A stretch of 64,000 nt of DNA from Dipylidium caninum (lineage: Eukaryota > Platyhelminthes > Cestoda > Cyclophyllidea > Dipylidiidae), in contig QEYB01000459.1 of NCBI GenBank assembly GCA_017562135.1, positions 53,121 through 117,120 on the forward strand. The letters are read 5' to 3'. Under the pieces are notes generated by a model. The model was given only the letters and a program-made list of their open reading frames with translations. It was not told the origin of the DNA and searched no databases. This document shows, one piece after another, positions 1 to 14,500 of the stretch (its first letter is position 1; every line of letters starts with the position of its first letter). Made by a program: the position numbers and the translations under genes.

Positions 1-997
1 ATTATTTCTAAGAACAAAAAAATACAATATCCAAAATGATATTTTAAACAACATTGTGCCGATTATTAACCCTTAAACGCATTTGTCAAACAGACATATC
101 TAAGTTATCAAATCATCGGTAGAAAGTCATACGCGTAAAGTTAGTCATTTTTAGTGACTGTAATAAACAAAGTGAAAAATCGAGTCTTTTATTGAACGCC
201 CGTTTCATAGTTTCCAAAATAATATTGTCCTGAGTAAGTAACGAAACAACAGATTCAGTAATACATGTGAAACTAAAACAGTTTGTATGATTGGCTCTAG
301 CCCAGAAAACATTATTCCTATTACTAAGAAGTTACGGAGTTTGCTAACGAATATATGAGTGGATGATGGCAAATGAAGAAGAATACTGACGCTTGTAAAA
401 CATCCATAGCAATTTTAGTGGGGTAAATTGTCCACAAAGTTTCCCTTTATTGAGAGTTTTTCGTCTCCAATTCAAGTGAATCAAAGGCCGCCCACGGTAT
501 TCTGACGTTATTACTCTAACAAGATCTGAGATTTGACTGAAATCGTGTAATTTAGACAAACGAATGGGTGAATATGAAGTTAGTTTTTGCATGACAATTC
601 ATCTTTAAATTAGCGGGCGGAGAATCAACTTCTTACGTTAGCGGTTTTCCCAATATTATTTATGAAAGAAACAAAAATATTGTCTTCTGTGGGCGTAAAA
701 GGTGTGAGATTCCAAAAGAGCGGCTTGCGAGGAACCTCACCTTTACGGTAGTCTTCTTCAAACCATCACTACTATTTTAGCATCTACATCGACTGACATC
801 GTTATTTAACACTACCAAGTAAAATTGTACTAAATGGACTTTTGTTACGTAGGCCGGATTGAGAAATGAAGAATGTGTGAGGGATTTCACTCTAAATACT
901 CCAAGCATACCAGGCGGGTTATGGATAGATTTTTCCCTAATAGGAGGCCAGAGGGAATCTGTGTTAAGTTTTAATAAATATAACTTTTAAAGCTCAC
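1..997. other. Intronic sequence of the BK channel gene
   Basis: This stretch follows the donor site after the exon ending at 998, so it should be intron of the channel gene. The next expected channel peptide (the segment after the INPN motif in RCK1) was not found on the minus strand here. An open frame at 344-592 on the minus strand resembles no channel segment and is probably fortuitous. Nothing else was recognised. Confidence 0.5.
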
Positions 998-3900
998 ATT
1001 TGGGTTGATGACAATGTGGGTCTCCAGACTTCCTTTGGACTGCACAGCAATTAACAGGAGTCTGAGTCGGCTAAAACAGAGTTCAGCAGCGGCAGCAAAG
1101 GTCATCTTCTCAAAGGAAGGTGAGAATTGTTCCGTATACATTTCCATCCCCGCGCCTTCCATATAGTCGTCGAGCCAATTGACGCCCTGATTCTCTGATT
1201 TACGGTAGGTGCGCATTGTGAAAAGGTTGGCGAGGAGAGTGGAAAAGCCAGGCGCTAAACAGTTCTGGGCTAAGAAGCCTAATTTCAACTCTGCCACGCA
1301 GATAGCGTCATCGCCACGTCGCCAATCCCAGTTTGGAATGTTTAAAAGGTAGGTTTTGTTATGGTATTGCATCAACTGCACAATTACCTGTAAAATATCC
1401 CATAACAACAGTGAGTGCATTTCCACCATTTAGGTGAACCAAGTAGACTTTAGTTCATTTTGGCCCTAATCAGAGTATTAAGCCATATCAACTGGAGTCG
1501 GGTATCTTACTGTGTTATTACGATATGATAATGAAACCCTTGATTCATATGGTTTTTTACTTGAAATAGTAATATTTAAATTACTGGTTATACCGAAATG
1601 GTCTCACATGGTGAGAATCAATGAGATCACCGGGCGTCAAGGAGTCGAGTGAAACGTTGCATCTCCGTATTAACTAATACCTATTCCGGTTAGCCCGGCC
1701 TTAGTAACCCATTCTTCCATGTTCCATGTAATCGACAGCCTATAGCGTGGTCCAAGATTATGGCTCATTTAAATCCCACGTCTCTCGGACACTCCTCGTC
1801 TTAGAGACTGTTTAAGTGCGAAATGAGTTAGAGGTTATATGATGTTAGGGATCATGATCGTTGAGATTTTTCACAATACTCTCCAGATGTGAATCATTCT
1901 GAGGGGGAAAAAGTTAGCGCGACACCACTCTGTCGCCAGGAAGAAATGGGCCTTTCAAGTGCCCACATCATGTGACATCTATACCTGCACTGGCAAGGAG
2001 CTAAATGTGAAAACACTGCCTGTGCGGATATGCAAGAAGTCACCTTGTAACAACATTTCTAGTGGATGAATAACCTTAGAAACCATGTGGTTTTCAGCAA
2101 TGTCAATGGGTATAAAGGGAATATTTGTTTAGTTTGAAGATGATAGAGAAATGAATGTGTGCGATTATATAAAAATATGGCAATAAATGAAAGCATTTAC
2201 TAAGATATATTATAACTACTGAAATAATCGGGGTGCAAGGGGATAATTCTACCCAATACATAGTCCAAGGCTGAAAATTTCTCTTCCAAAGGAGTGAGGG
2301 AAACGATCAAGTTGCTATTGGACTCTGGTCACCTTCATTATACGTTTCATTTGTTCTCCAAGTCTGCAGAAAATGCGTTGATTAGTTGCGGATGAAATGT
2401 ATGCGCTTTGTGAACCGAAGCCTACCTGTTTCCGAGTTGATATACAACCAGACCCATTAATACCTGCTGCTAGCATCATTAAACGTCTGTAATTTGGTCA
2501 TTTTGAGGATAACCTTGAAAGCTATAAATAGCCATAATTGTACGTTTCCGGCGTTCCCTACGTTGCATAACTTCTTTACGACGCATACCTAAAAGCTTTG
2601 AAACAAGTTGGATTTTGAAGATCCCAAATGGCATTTTAGAATACTTTGTGGATTCAGGTACAAGTAGTTGTGAAACCTAGAGGTTAACGACAAATTTCAA
2701 GGCCGCTTAAATCCAATTCATCCACACGTCGCGAGGTAAATTGTCAAGTTGATAAGGCAAACAAGCCCCCCTAGTGGACACGAGTAATCATAGTTTTAGA
2801 ATGGGAAAGAATCAAGGAAGAAGGTGGCTTGGTAAGTTTATGTTTCATATGATATATTTTGCGACAAAATATTTTATGTTGGCATTTGAAGCTAAGAAAA
2901 GAGCATTTTGGCATCGATAAGGAATGATTGAGTGCTTTTATTAATCCTCAATGGAGTGCTAACTTACAGCGCATGAAAAGGGACATTTTTCACCGAGAGA
3001 TATCACAAGTGTTAGAATTTTGTAAAATAAATACAAAATAAAAAGGAAATTCCAGAGGGAATTGTGATCACGTACATATGGGTCGAAAAATAGGCCCGCA
3101 AAAGATTGATGGTTTATTTAGAAGGGGGAACCTCCAATTAAGACATCAAATAGAGATGTTAGAATGCCTTAATGACCAACCTTGATATTAGCACAGCTGT
3201 TTTTTATAGAGATGACACGCATTATGTTGGTAGCGTCCTCAGCATCTGGGTCGTTGGAGTACTTATTGGCAAGAACGAGACAAGCGTCAGCATTCTCCAA
3301 CCCGACTCGTGTCAAATCCCTCGTCACCATCACAGACCCCTGTCAGGGAATGGTAGAATAAATAAGTATTATTTCTTATCCACCCTAAAGCGTTAATGTA
3401 TTAGCATTGGTGGCACCCCTTCAACGGCAGAGTGGCCAAGTACCGATATCGAATGAATTATGGTGCTAGTCGAAGGTTCCTGGATAACTGTGAAACAACC
3501 ACTTGCCTTTTATTTGTCTTCTGCCTATAAGCGACTGTCACAAGTCTGTCAAGGTATGCCTTCTAATCGAAGTTGGCTTTCTCTGGAATAAATTTATTTA
3601 TTTATATTTAGGCGATTCTAGATTCTAGGTCCAATTATTTGGCTTTAATTTATCAATGGAAATTATGAAATTTACACTTGTATATATTCATTTTGAAAGT
3701 CAGGCTTCGCCTTCTTCCGAGGGAAAATTTTTAACATGTTTGCTATCCCATGTACTTTAACTGGTAAAATCTCATTATTTTTTACTCGTTGGCAGAATGT
3801 TAATTAGGCAAAACCTTTTTCATTAATATTCATAGATTCTTGAAAGGGGTAGTCTGTTCCCATTCGGGGTTATTAACTTTCCTGTTCTTACTCTCTTTCT

Positions 3901-6900
3901 CCTTAATCATCTCCTGTTCTGGGGTGATGAGTTAATGAGGTGCCCAAAAGTGTATTTTACTGAGCATAAAAGACTTAGAGGCTGAGTCTGTGGCTCTTTC
4001 CACTATTATTTTCCTTCAACCATTAGAACGTGATTTCACATATTCCGAGGATAATTTTGGAGAGGAAATTTAATGACAGAAGACGATAATACTTTATTTG
4101 TCATTCTCTGATTTTCAATTTGGTAAGACAAAATGTTATCTCATTTGCCCTTATAGCTAAAATTCTGGCGAGGATGAAATAATAAAGTATCATCAGCACT
4201 TAATCTGTCGTTTTCATAAGGGATAAAATTTCTCCTTTGACAATGTATTTGCTGATTTTCTTGATGAAACAACCTACGTTTTGGGGAGATAGTGCGTCGT
4301 GAAAAGGACAAAAAAACAGACAGAACTTTGCGTATAACGATGAGAAGACGTCACTTCATTTTCAATGAAAAAGATGTGTCTTCATCTAGTTATGCGAAGG
4401 CTTGACTAGCCTAGTGCCAATAGCCTCCCACTCCCAGAATAGGCAAATAATAGACACTTTTGCCACATCTTTGTTATTTTGCCAAAGGAGAGAGTCCCGG
4501 ACCCCGGAGTGTAAAGAAGCGAAGACGATAACATTACCTTGGACATAGCATGCTTTTTATCCAGATGCACTGCTGTGATTCAGTCTAACTAGAAACTGTC
4601 CCGGGACTTTGTTATAGCTGGGACAATGAATCAATGCTCATCACTTGTATAACAACACGATCTCGTTAGTTAGTCCTCAGATAATTGTTCAGTCCCATAA
4701 CAACTATCCTTCTGGCACCCCTTTAAGTAACGTCGAAATCATCAATGCTGTTCGTGAATAATTACGATTTTGGAGGGAAAATCGAACACCAGCACTCGAG
4801 CCTGACAGGAAGAATGATAGCCTATGATATATTTTTAATAATTAATGACAATCGAAATTTCTAACAAATACGTCTAACTTCTATCGTTCCTCAAGTGCTC
4901 CCCTAATTAGTGGTCCATAAAGGGAGCTATTTACGAATCCATTTTCCTTTTGCATGGATATAAGAATATTATTACTACATCCGATCTAATTTCTCTTAAC
5001 CAACTAACCTGTTAGACCATTGAAATTTGTTTAATGTGGCGTATTTATCTTCATCTAAAACACTGTGCACGGCTAATTGTAGGCTTGACATTAAGCCTGT
5101 CACTAGTAGAAGCACTTCTCTGTTGCTCTTATGAGGGAAGTCTATTACATGTGGAAGAATATCATGTTCAAGATACGTATACTACTGATCTTAACAGGTG
5201 TGCAACAATTTCGGAGTTTCACTATTTCCTCTTGATATTAGCTGATAAGAAAAAAAAATTTTAAGAATTCTTTAGAACTGATGTATGATAATGTTGTAAA
5301 ATAAACTATATTCTGCAAGGAGTTTGTGAACCCATAGCAAGACTCTTATCAAAATCTAGCCGGAACTCCGCATCGTAGGAAGCTAGTTGTGTTTCTTTCC
5401 TTACCATTGTGTAACACTTTTAGCTGCATTTATGTCCATTACGAGTAATATCTACTGAAATCTGTGTTATATCATTTCATTCAATGCAATAATAACAAAT
5501 CCACTTTAAATTGCCATGAACCCCCAGGAATTTTTCGGGGAGATTGCGGTGTGAGGGTGAATTTCGTCTGAAACAATGACATTTTGGAATTTCAAGTCCC
5601 TGCACATAATCTAGATCTCTATTGGCGACGAAAGTGGGAAAGCAGAAGTGGCGCGACGCACCAACTGCAAACACCCAAAAAGTGGCTTTGCTCCCGCAGT
5701 ATTAAGACTCAATGATTATTAGGGTCTTTTACTTGTTTCACACAGGCGTCTGACGCCTTGTCGTGTCGACGAACCGACTCTACACCGTCGATAAAAATAT
5801 CATTACAGTTTTGCTATCTGAGGTGCGCATACTTGCGATGATTTTGAAGGAAACTAGTAACTTCTAACACCTCTTTCTCTCCTACCTGCTCACAATTCCT
5901 GCCTTACTAATATGCTTTGTAATTAAAACCCTTGGTCCTAACAGGGGCTTATCTCCAAGACTGACATTGGGCCATATTTTAGACCTTGTGTTTCACTCAT
6001 GATTCGGTGAAGGGAAGAATATCTTCTACAATTGCCTAATAGTATATCAAGAAAAACATGAAATCTTCGACTATGGTTGGGTTGCATTTACCTTTAAAAG
6101 ATGGCGTTATAGTTTAGTAAAAGGCCCCTGTTATTTTCTCACAATGTTGAAACATTTAAAATCATAACAGTTGAACTTGAAACTAATTAAATTACATTGC
6201 TTTTCCTTGTTCCTTCATTTCTATTCCCTCTCATGGACACTTTAGTGACAATTTTGGAGAACTTGCTAAAATCCTTCCCTGGCGATTTTGGGCAGTAAGT
6301 TAGGCTATAAGAGAACTCGCAGGTCTCGACAACTGACCTTTACTATTATCTGGCAATAAATGAAAGTTTAGATGGCCGAATAATAGTTCGGAGGGATAAT
6401 GAGGTGTTTATTATTGGTAACGTCTCAGAAATTTCGCGTCACCCTTTTTGCCAGTTTAGGAAGAACAGGAAGACAATGAATATGTCAAGCCTCGCATCCT
6501 CATTTCTTCAAAGCTGTATTCGCTAGGTTAATAAAAACATTAGCGGCCGGGGCTACGAAAAGAACTACTTGGATAATATTATTATTCCGGCAAAGCACAT
6601 TTCTCCACCTTTTTCTCGATGTGAAATTGCAGTTAAAAGAGTAGTTTTGTTGCTCGTTTCACTGCCGCCACAAAAAAAACTCCTAAATATCTTCATAAGC
6701 GGACTCAGGAGTTTAACTTTTCCACATCATCTATAATCCCAACCACATGATTGCTTAGACGTCATACCTTTAGCTTGTTTGAGAGTAATTACATCAAAAA
6801 AACAACTTTTTCTAAGCATTTTCTTCTGGTTGATGGAATATATGAGCTATTCTCTTTCAATCTGGTATAGTTTGCAAACCTACGATGAAAATTTTCGCGT

Positions 6901-8272
6901 CCTAGGTTTCTAGTGTGCTGCCACCGTTGCTTTGTTTCTTCCACAAAATCTGTTTTCTTGTGTTTGGTAGTCTCTGAGCTACTTTTATTAACTTTTCAAA
7001 TAAACTACCGTTAAACAGAAGAAACTTTCCATAGACAAAATTTGAAGTTGTGTAAGTTACCTGAAAGTAATGCACCTGGTTTTCATATCGCTTCAGGAGA
7101 CCCTCCATCTCCAAATTTGGGGCCTTTTGGTCCAAAATGACTATCTGGGTTATCACATCTTCGCGATCCTTATGCAGGAAGTCCGAGAGAAAATTTTTCA
7201 CACTCGTGAAGGTGATGTGACCGCAGAGAATGAGGTGCGGCTTGCCCAGTCGAGTAACATATGTACCTCCATATTTAGTCCTTGAATCGAGTATGTCAGC
7301 TATTTCCGGCACTGCATTCGCGAATACCGCCAACGCACCCAATATGAACACCACCATGAAGGCACGACCTGTGGTCGTTTGACAGGTCAGGTCACCATAA
7401 CCCACTGTGGTCATTGTTACTATTGTCAAATATAGGCACTCAAAGTAGGTGAAGTTTTGTTGATTCAAGTATTCTGGCGGGTCACCCGAATTTTCCACTA
7501 AATGAATAAATCCCGCTGCAGATATGACAAAACCCGCAAAGAATGTGACTATGTGCGAGAGTCGAATCGCCGTACTAGATTTAAGGATATTTAAATATTG
7601 TAAAACGTCGGTAAGGCTGAGTATGCTAAGGCATCGGACAAACCGAAGGCCCAGCCAAGTACGGCCGAGGTAGAGGGACAATAACGCAGGCGGAATGGTG
7701 AAGACGTCGACGAGGGTGTAGAGTTCAAACCAGAAGAGGAGTCTATCATCCGAAACGATGAATCGGATGATAAAGTAACAAAGGAATATTGTATTAAAAA
7801 AGAGATCCACTTTCTGAAAGGGGTCAGCAGAAATCGGCACGCAAATCTCCAATCCTTGACGACTGGGCTCATAATGCAACTGGGTTGCGTCAAGTGCATA
7901 AATTATGAACGCAGCTACGTTCAGTGTGAAGACAACTATATGTATTGTACGTCCACTGATTTGTTGACCAGAGAGAGAATCTCCGAGACACTCCTTTAAC
8001 TGTGTACCAAATTCTCCCATACTGAGTCGATGTCCGGTATTGCGACTCATTGCTTTTCGTCCACGCCACATTTCGCGACGTCCTCCGCATCGATGGTCTT
8101 GAATTTTGAAGGAGACCCAGAGTATTAGACGTACTACAAGGACAGTTGTGACTCCGACAGAAAGGACGGCTATGCTGGCGATAACAAAAGTGTGCCACAA
8201 CCGGTCATCCTTACACCCCAATGGGGTGGGCCGCAAATCCCGCGAAAGATTGAGATAGGTGCTATAATTCAT
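998..8272 (-). CDS. BK-type (Slo1) Ca2+- and voltage-activated K+ channel, 5' three exons, 3' part off the left edge
   Basis: Large-conductance potassium channel of the plasma membrane, opened by depolarisation and calcium. Exons on the minus strand: 8272-7061, 3339-3181, 1387-998, all phase 0, with CAG|GTAACT, AAG|GTTGGT and AAT|GTGAGC donors. They encode 587 residues. Seen: S0 about 28-55, S1 about 110-127, S2 with D155 and R170, S3, S4 about 204-220, pore helix and selectivity filter TVGYGD (289-294), S6 ending in the VPEIADIL motif, then the start of RCK1 ([19 protein letters not shown]). Exon 2 gives [11 protein letters not shown] and [10 protein letters not shown]. Exon 3 gives [14 protein letters not shown] and [14 protein letters not shown]. 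All are diagnostic for Slo1. The reading frame is open above 8272 but has no earlier ATG there, so 8272 is chosen as the start. Odd: S4 reads [10 protein letters not shown], with serine (S216) where Slo1 channels have the third S4 arginine. The rest of RCK1, RCK2 and the calcium bowl lie beyond position 1. Introns are 3721 and 1793 nt. Confidence 0.93.
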
Positions 8273-8503
8273 GCAAAATGAATACGATTCTGTCCTCCGT
8301 GCTCGACATAGCGTTGTGCGTGTGCTTGCCCCTAGTCCACCTCTCGAACACACACACCCCGACGTAGGACGATTCGAATGGTCCACACAAAAGCAAACAC
8401 AATTAGCTCGCTGGTTGGTGAATCCCAGAACTTTGAACCACGTGCCTGTGTGCGTCAGACGGGAACTTGGTGTAAGTTCACGTGCTATCAAAAAATGCAG
8501 CAA

Positions 8504-11500
8504 GCGTGTCCTTCTTTACCTTTCCCTTAATCCCTGAGGAAAGTGTTTTTAGAAGTGCAAACGATGATGTTTGGAAAGTTAGGTGCAAGATTCTCTCGAT
8601 TGGTTACTTGTACCCTCGTGTATTTTGATAATCTCGCTTATAATTAAGTGCCTATTCATAAATATTCAAGCTAATAATAAGGGCCTAATCAGCCAACCAT
8701 CTTCTTCCAAAATTGTTAATATAATCCACATGTTTTTGTGGCATAGTCGATTCAATTTATTATTGCTCAATTCTCCACCGCGATTTCGCAGTTGCGTAAC
8801 CGCAGTATCCTCTCCAATGCAGATGAAGCCCTCACCTATTTGTGAACCCACCGTACTCAGTTCACTTTTCCATTAATTAGCAGTAAGGCATTTAGAAGAA
8901 ATTCTTACCTGGCAAGCCCCACTAAAAAAATAGCATCCCAAACTCGAGATGTGTTGCATTTGGTATGTGTTGCAATTGGCATTATTTTTTCATCTCCGCA
9001 GCAGTAAGGTTGGTTTTAATGGGAACCTATCTATCCTATTAAAAACTTCTCTCTTATGTGCCTCTGAATAAAAAAAGTATCTATTAGCGAACATATATCT
9101 TTTTTATTTCACTACCAAAACGAGAGAATTAAAACTGATTGGCGACCAAGTGCGTTCCCTTCATTCCCTGCATTGACTTTGACGGTAAATGATGTGTTAA
9201 AAATAGTTCACTTTGTCTGGCTCAAATAGTTGTAATTCTTGCAACACTACAACATCCTCGTCTCAAGTAAAAGACCTTTGCTGTCTTTTTATAATTGTTC
9301 AAGGTGCAACTTCTTGCATAACTTGCTTCGCGGCCCCTGGAACATCCCCTCGTTTTAGGTATTGCACTAATAATATCCAAATCCTTTCCATTTAAGCCAC
9401 AAAGTCAATAAGGAAGAAGTGGTTTCTGTTTAAAATGAGGAAGAAGCATTTCACATACCATGGTTGTTCAATAGCTGGATAAATATGAATTCGAAATAAC
9501 ATATCCAGGCTCATTATAAGTCGACATGACGGGCATGTTGTCCACAGTTAAGCTTTGAGGTTATCGTAAAAAAAGGAGGACTGTGTATTTGTAAGTGGAA
9601 AAGCCTAGTAGTAACCGGGTAGCATCTTCTATTTACAGGTGGATGAAAATTTAGGGGACTGCTGAGGTGATCTAGTGAAGGTAGAAGTGACAGAGGGTTT
9701 GGCAATACAAAATTACTGCGTGGCTCTTGTAGACAAACAATGGAGCGTCTCTCCACCCAAAGTAGTTTCTTAGAGGAATATATTTGATGGCAGATGCCTC
9801 TTTTAAGGAGTCCAAAATATAAAAAGTCGCAAAAGGTTTGCCAACAATAGTAAAAAATGTTACTGAGTGTCTAAAATGGGGCACCATGTGTATCGGTTAA
9901 AGCTAGGAGAAGTGGATATTCAGCTTGACTCATACAAGGCAGGTTGATTTTGCTGATGCAGAACTGAGCCTACTTTACCGTGACATTATTCACTTTTTTC
10001 ATTTAAAGGCAACTTGTACCGCCAGATGGCCGTGCTTGCCATATCTTTACCACATGCCTGGGAAGAAGATCGCGATTCATCGGCTGAAAAGACTAACATC
10101 AACCCTGTGAAGAGGTGCCGCGTCACAACAGGTGGTATTTCGTAGTTCTATCAAAAAGAACATACATTATTACCTCTGATAACTTCCTACATATTTAATT
10201 TTGTGCTTTGAAACTAACCCCACCGGTTAGTGAATTGTGTATATTATATTCTGCGGTATGGCAGGTTATCACTGCTAGTCTAATCTACCACCTTTTCCTA
10301 TTCTATTTAGTCACACTCCAAAGTATGCGAGTTAAAAGCTTTGATCCCAATTGCTTCCCACTTTAACTAAGTTCTCAAATGATACACTACTCTCTAATAA
10401 TGCCAATAATGGGAGCGATAACCAGTATGGATGTGGGTTTGAATGTGCAATACCGGTAAGTGACTAGGTGACTAACTCGTTTGATGACTTTAAAAATTTC
10501 CTTAGTATATTTGCTTGCTAATGTATACTCAGTTTATATACCCATTTCCCATTATCTATCAAATGTATTTGCTTAACTACAATGATTGACGAGATTGAAT
10601 TTTCATATGCTTCCAATATTCAGACTGGAGATTAATGAATTCGTGGGATTGTTTTCCTGTTACAACTAAAATAAATGACCAACTTTTTCATAATAGCGCT
10701 CATTACTGTTTAAATAAAACTTGAACAATTTCCTTTTCCTCCCCTTCATACTCTTGGTGAAAGAGGTATTTGCAGATCTATTTCATAGGACATAAAAATT
10801 AGTGCGGGGATGCCAAGTTCCTCATGGAGTGAATGATTTAAAAAAAGGTGCGTGCCTCAGTCATTATTGTGACTCGTTTTTATGCTACACACACAAGACG
10901 CAATTCATTTTCCGCAAAGCAGCGTCTAAACTTGCAAAGGTATGTGCAATTGGATGTACTTTGGTGACCACTCGTCTATTGGGTGAGGAAAAGTAAATAT
11001 ATGCGAAAAAAATCCATTTGGATGAGAAAGAAATTCTATTGTTAAGATACGAGCGCATAGAGACTTAAAAAGTGTACTGAACTCTTAAGACCCAAGATGG
11101 TGTCCACTTTCTTGCAGCAGGAATTTTGCCGTCAATAAGCATTTAAGCCGAACTTTCAACATTCAACCAAAAAATTGCCTTATAGACGTCACGGAAACGT
11201 GATAGCGATGTGGAACTCTATCAATAACACCTGGTTATTCAAAAAGATGAATGAATCCGACGCTCTCGGTTATGCGGTTTTTGTGGGCACTGCGATTCCA
11301 AAAAGATTGTTGATGAATCGTAATAATTGCAATTTTTTGAGTAAAAAGAGTGATGTTTTAATACATGCCTGCCGACGCCCAATTATAAGAATGTCGGAAA
11401 AATCCCTGTAATTTACTTATCTCAAACTTTAGCAGCCCTCTCGTTATTATTGCTTCCACTTGTGCATTAAAAAGTTTCCGGCAAATGTCTACTTGAGTGT

Positions 11501-14500
11501 TTCGTTGTTATGCTGAATGTTGATGTACCGAAAATGACAACTAGAAATTTTTGAAGCTTACACAAGCATCTTCCTTTGTCCACCTCCTGCCCTGCGATGC
11601 TTGTCATTCTTAGCACCTTTAGTGGATCTATTTAACTATTTCGGCGCCATCGTTAAGGCAGGACTATAGGTTTCAATCTCTTTGATGATACCGTCATGCT
11701 TTCTGTCGGAATTTGTTCTAAGCTTTGGAGGGAGTAGATTCTACCAATGCATATAATGTGCTATAATATTTCCCTCGACAGTGTAAGTGGGCGGCAGACG
11801 AGGTTAGACGCTGTGGCTGGACGATGCCCATCAGCAAGCATCTTCCCTGGGGTTAACTCGTATTACAATTAATTTCTGGTACCACTTGACCTTCATACCT
11901 AGTAGTAATCATATTTCCGGCTCTGTCCATTGTGAGGGTTTACCGCACATTTTTTTTACAATAAAACAAGTCGTTCAGTTGGGTTAGGTCTCACAGAAAG
12001 CTTATTAGACTAGCTTTTTAATATAAAATGAAAAGTTTATGGGAGACGAGGATGCCGGATGTTAACTTGGCACTTGTGGTCAAAAAATACCGCTATTTAT
12101 CACAATGACGGGAAAAAAAAGGTCACAAGGGACTAGCATTTTGCTCGGGGGAGAAGAGCTCAATTGAAGATGAAATTTATGTTAAAAGATCTCGTTCAAA
12201 AAGTTAGAGTATGTGGCTTTTTTCCGCGTTGTTACTCATAATATTTGTTGAGGACTTAAAATCCATGTCACAGTTAACAGAAGCCTAACAGAACGCATAA
12301 ACGATCAAATTGTGGACATTTCTCAACAGATCAATCAGAATGTCATTCTTAGGTCAAACGTAAAGTATTTTTTTAAAAAGAAGTTAGCGTTGTGCTTCAC
12401 AGAGGAAAGTATGAATTCTTAGGACTTAAGACTTCAATAATCACAGGTCTCCGCAATCGAGTAAGGGGAGGCCAACCCACTAAAGTCGCTTTCAACGAAT
12501 ATCGCTCAAACACCAGTGCGGCTTGCGAGGTGAAGTCCACCTTGTGAAAAATTAATCTATCCTCAATCTGTCCATATTAACGCACTCCATTTCTAGTTAC
12601 ATAGCGGCGGTGATGAAGTCCAGATCTGTTGCGTGCGTCCACAACAACAACCGATAGTCGGACTTGACAACAGCCAATTTCAGGGTACTAAGGCCCACTG
12701 AAAGGGGAAGATAGTTGACAAACTGTGAGCATATATGTAGAATTTGTATTATTAATCCAACCGACAACACACATATATAAGGCGACACTTCTATTGTTAT
12801 GTGGATGCTTTGTCCTATTAGGGTTATACGACGTCATCCGTCTTTATAGGAAAGCCAAATTCTCTATCGGTATAAGGCTCCAGTTATCTGCTACCCTTAT
12901 AATCAAATGCCTGTTATGTGGTCTCCTATTCTTTCTTCATATTTAAAGCAGTGGTCGAAATGAATTAGAAGGGAGTTAACCAAATCTATTTAAGAGAAAG
13001 GGGTTCACTTTGACTGCAATGAGTCTTCTGAAGTGATTGTTGTGGCAATGAGATAAACCAAGACTACATTAGCTCGAGGGAGTATGATAGTTGCGAAACG
13101 GATAAGACGAAAATATGATCAAGTGACTTGTGTGGATTTAAAATCTGCAACAATATTTTTACATTTACTCTTAACGATAAACTAAAGATCCAGATGGAGG
13201 ACTTATGGTACATGCGTCCCAATGAGGTGTCTGTTGCCACCATTCCCGAGCGCTATATGATTATAAAAGCCAGCATACACTAGGAGGTCGTGATTAGAGA
13301 AGGTAACCAATTTTATACCTGAAGAGGACCCCCTAACAGGCGAATAAATAACGCTATTCAGTCAGCTTTTGGGAGTGAGCCACATGGCCATTGGTAAAGG
13401 TTTTGACCCACACACAATTGTAACGATTTGTGTAAGGCTACTACACCTTCTCACCTCCATAAACCATTAACAGTAATTACATACCCGGAGGTCTGACCAC
13501 CAACCACAAGTGTCTGTACTGTCTGAATTTGTGGTTGCTTCACAAATGCACTGAACAGTACATCATTTCCCATTGTGTTTTACTATTTCCAGACCCGCAA
13601 AGGTGTCTCAGTATATTTTGATGGCGCGAAACCTATCGAGATGTGTTTAACTTCCCTTGGAACCCTACGCAGAGAAATGTGCCACTAATCTTAGCGTCCT
13701 TCCTATTCCAAGCTAATATGATAAACATGAATTGATTCCCCTTTGGTAGTCATTGTTTGGCAGATATTTTTAGCTGACTGTGAAAATTCATTACTTTTAC
13801 TTTTTAATGATCCCAAACGATACTTAGGTATGTTGAAATCTTCTACGTAGCTATTTTTTTACCGCGGGCCAAATAATAACTTCTTCATATAACTTTAATT
13901 TCTTTTAATTTGGTCATATGATACGTTAATTGGGTGATATGCCTCCTGAAACCTAAATGGATGCATATTCCCGGTTCTCCTTAATATATTAACTCTTGCT
14001 ACCTACATTTAATCTTGTTTAAAATACTTCTTCTAGGTTATTAATTTTTTCAGCTTTTATCCAATGTACATCTTGACGCTAGTTTTTCGACCAAATTGCC
14101 CGTTGCTTTCAAAGGAAAAATGAAATATCGCGGAAATTAATAAATGAATGCGTTAATTGAGCGAATTTCTGGGAGACTTGATTTTTTGTTTAGTTCATAT
14201 AACTAATCATCACAGATTTACCGTTGTGGTTGATCAAGATACTTGCAATCTTTCCTATAAGGCGGTTGTTTAGCCAAATTTAAGATTGTTAGATTTAAGT
14301 TTAACTGAGAACACTTTATACTGTTTGCATGATAAATTTTCCTGTAACATTTGTTAAGAGGAGTGGAATGCTTTCAAGCGTCGTGGGGTGACAATGAGCT
14401 CTCCGAAAAACGTCTTGGAGAAACTCACCAGCACTTCGTGTTTACTTGACATTTTAATCTATCTCCTGACGGCCTTCATTTACGCTGCCGATTGGAAATG

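Noticed and set aside
3424..3485. Segment resembling a tRNA A box (AGTGGCCAAG) with a weak B-box-like sequence
   Set aside because: The acceptor stem does not pair and the B box does not match the GGTTCGA consensus, so a tRNA is not supported.
8273..8503. Minus-strand frame continuing above the BK start for 77 codons
   Set aside because: It has no ATG, contains cysteine- and arginine-rich sequence unlike BK N-termini, and is followed by a good ATG at 8272. It is treated as 5' UTR or intron.
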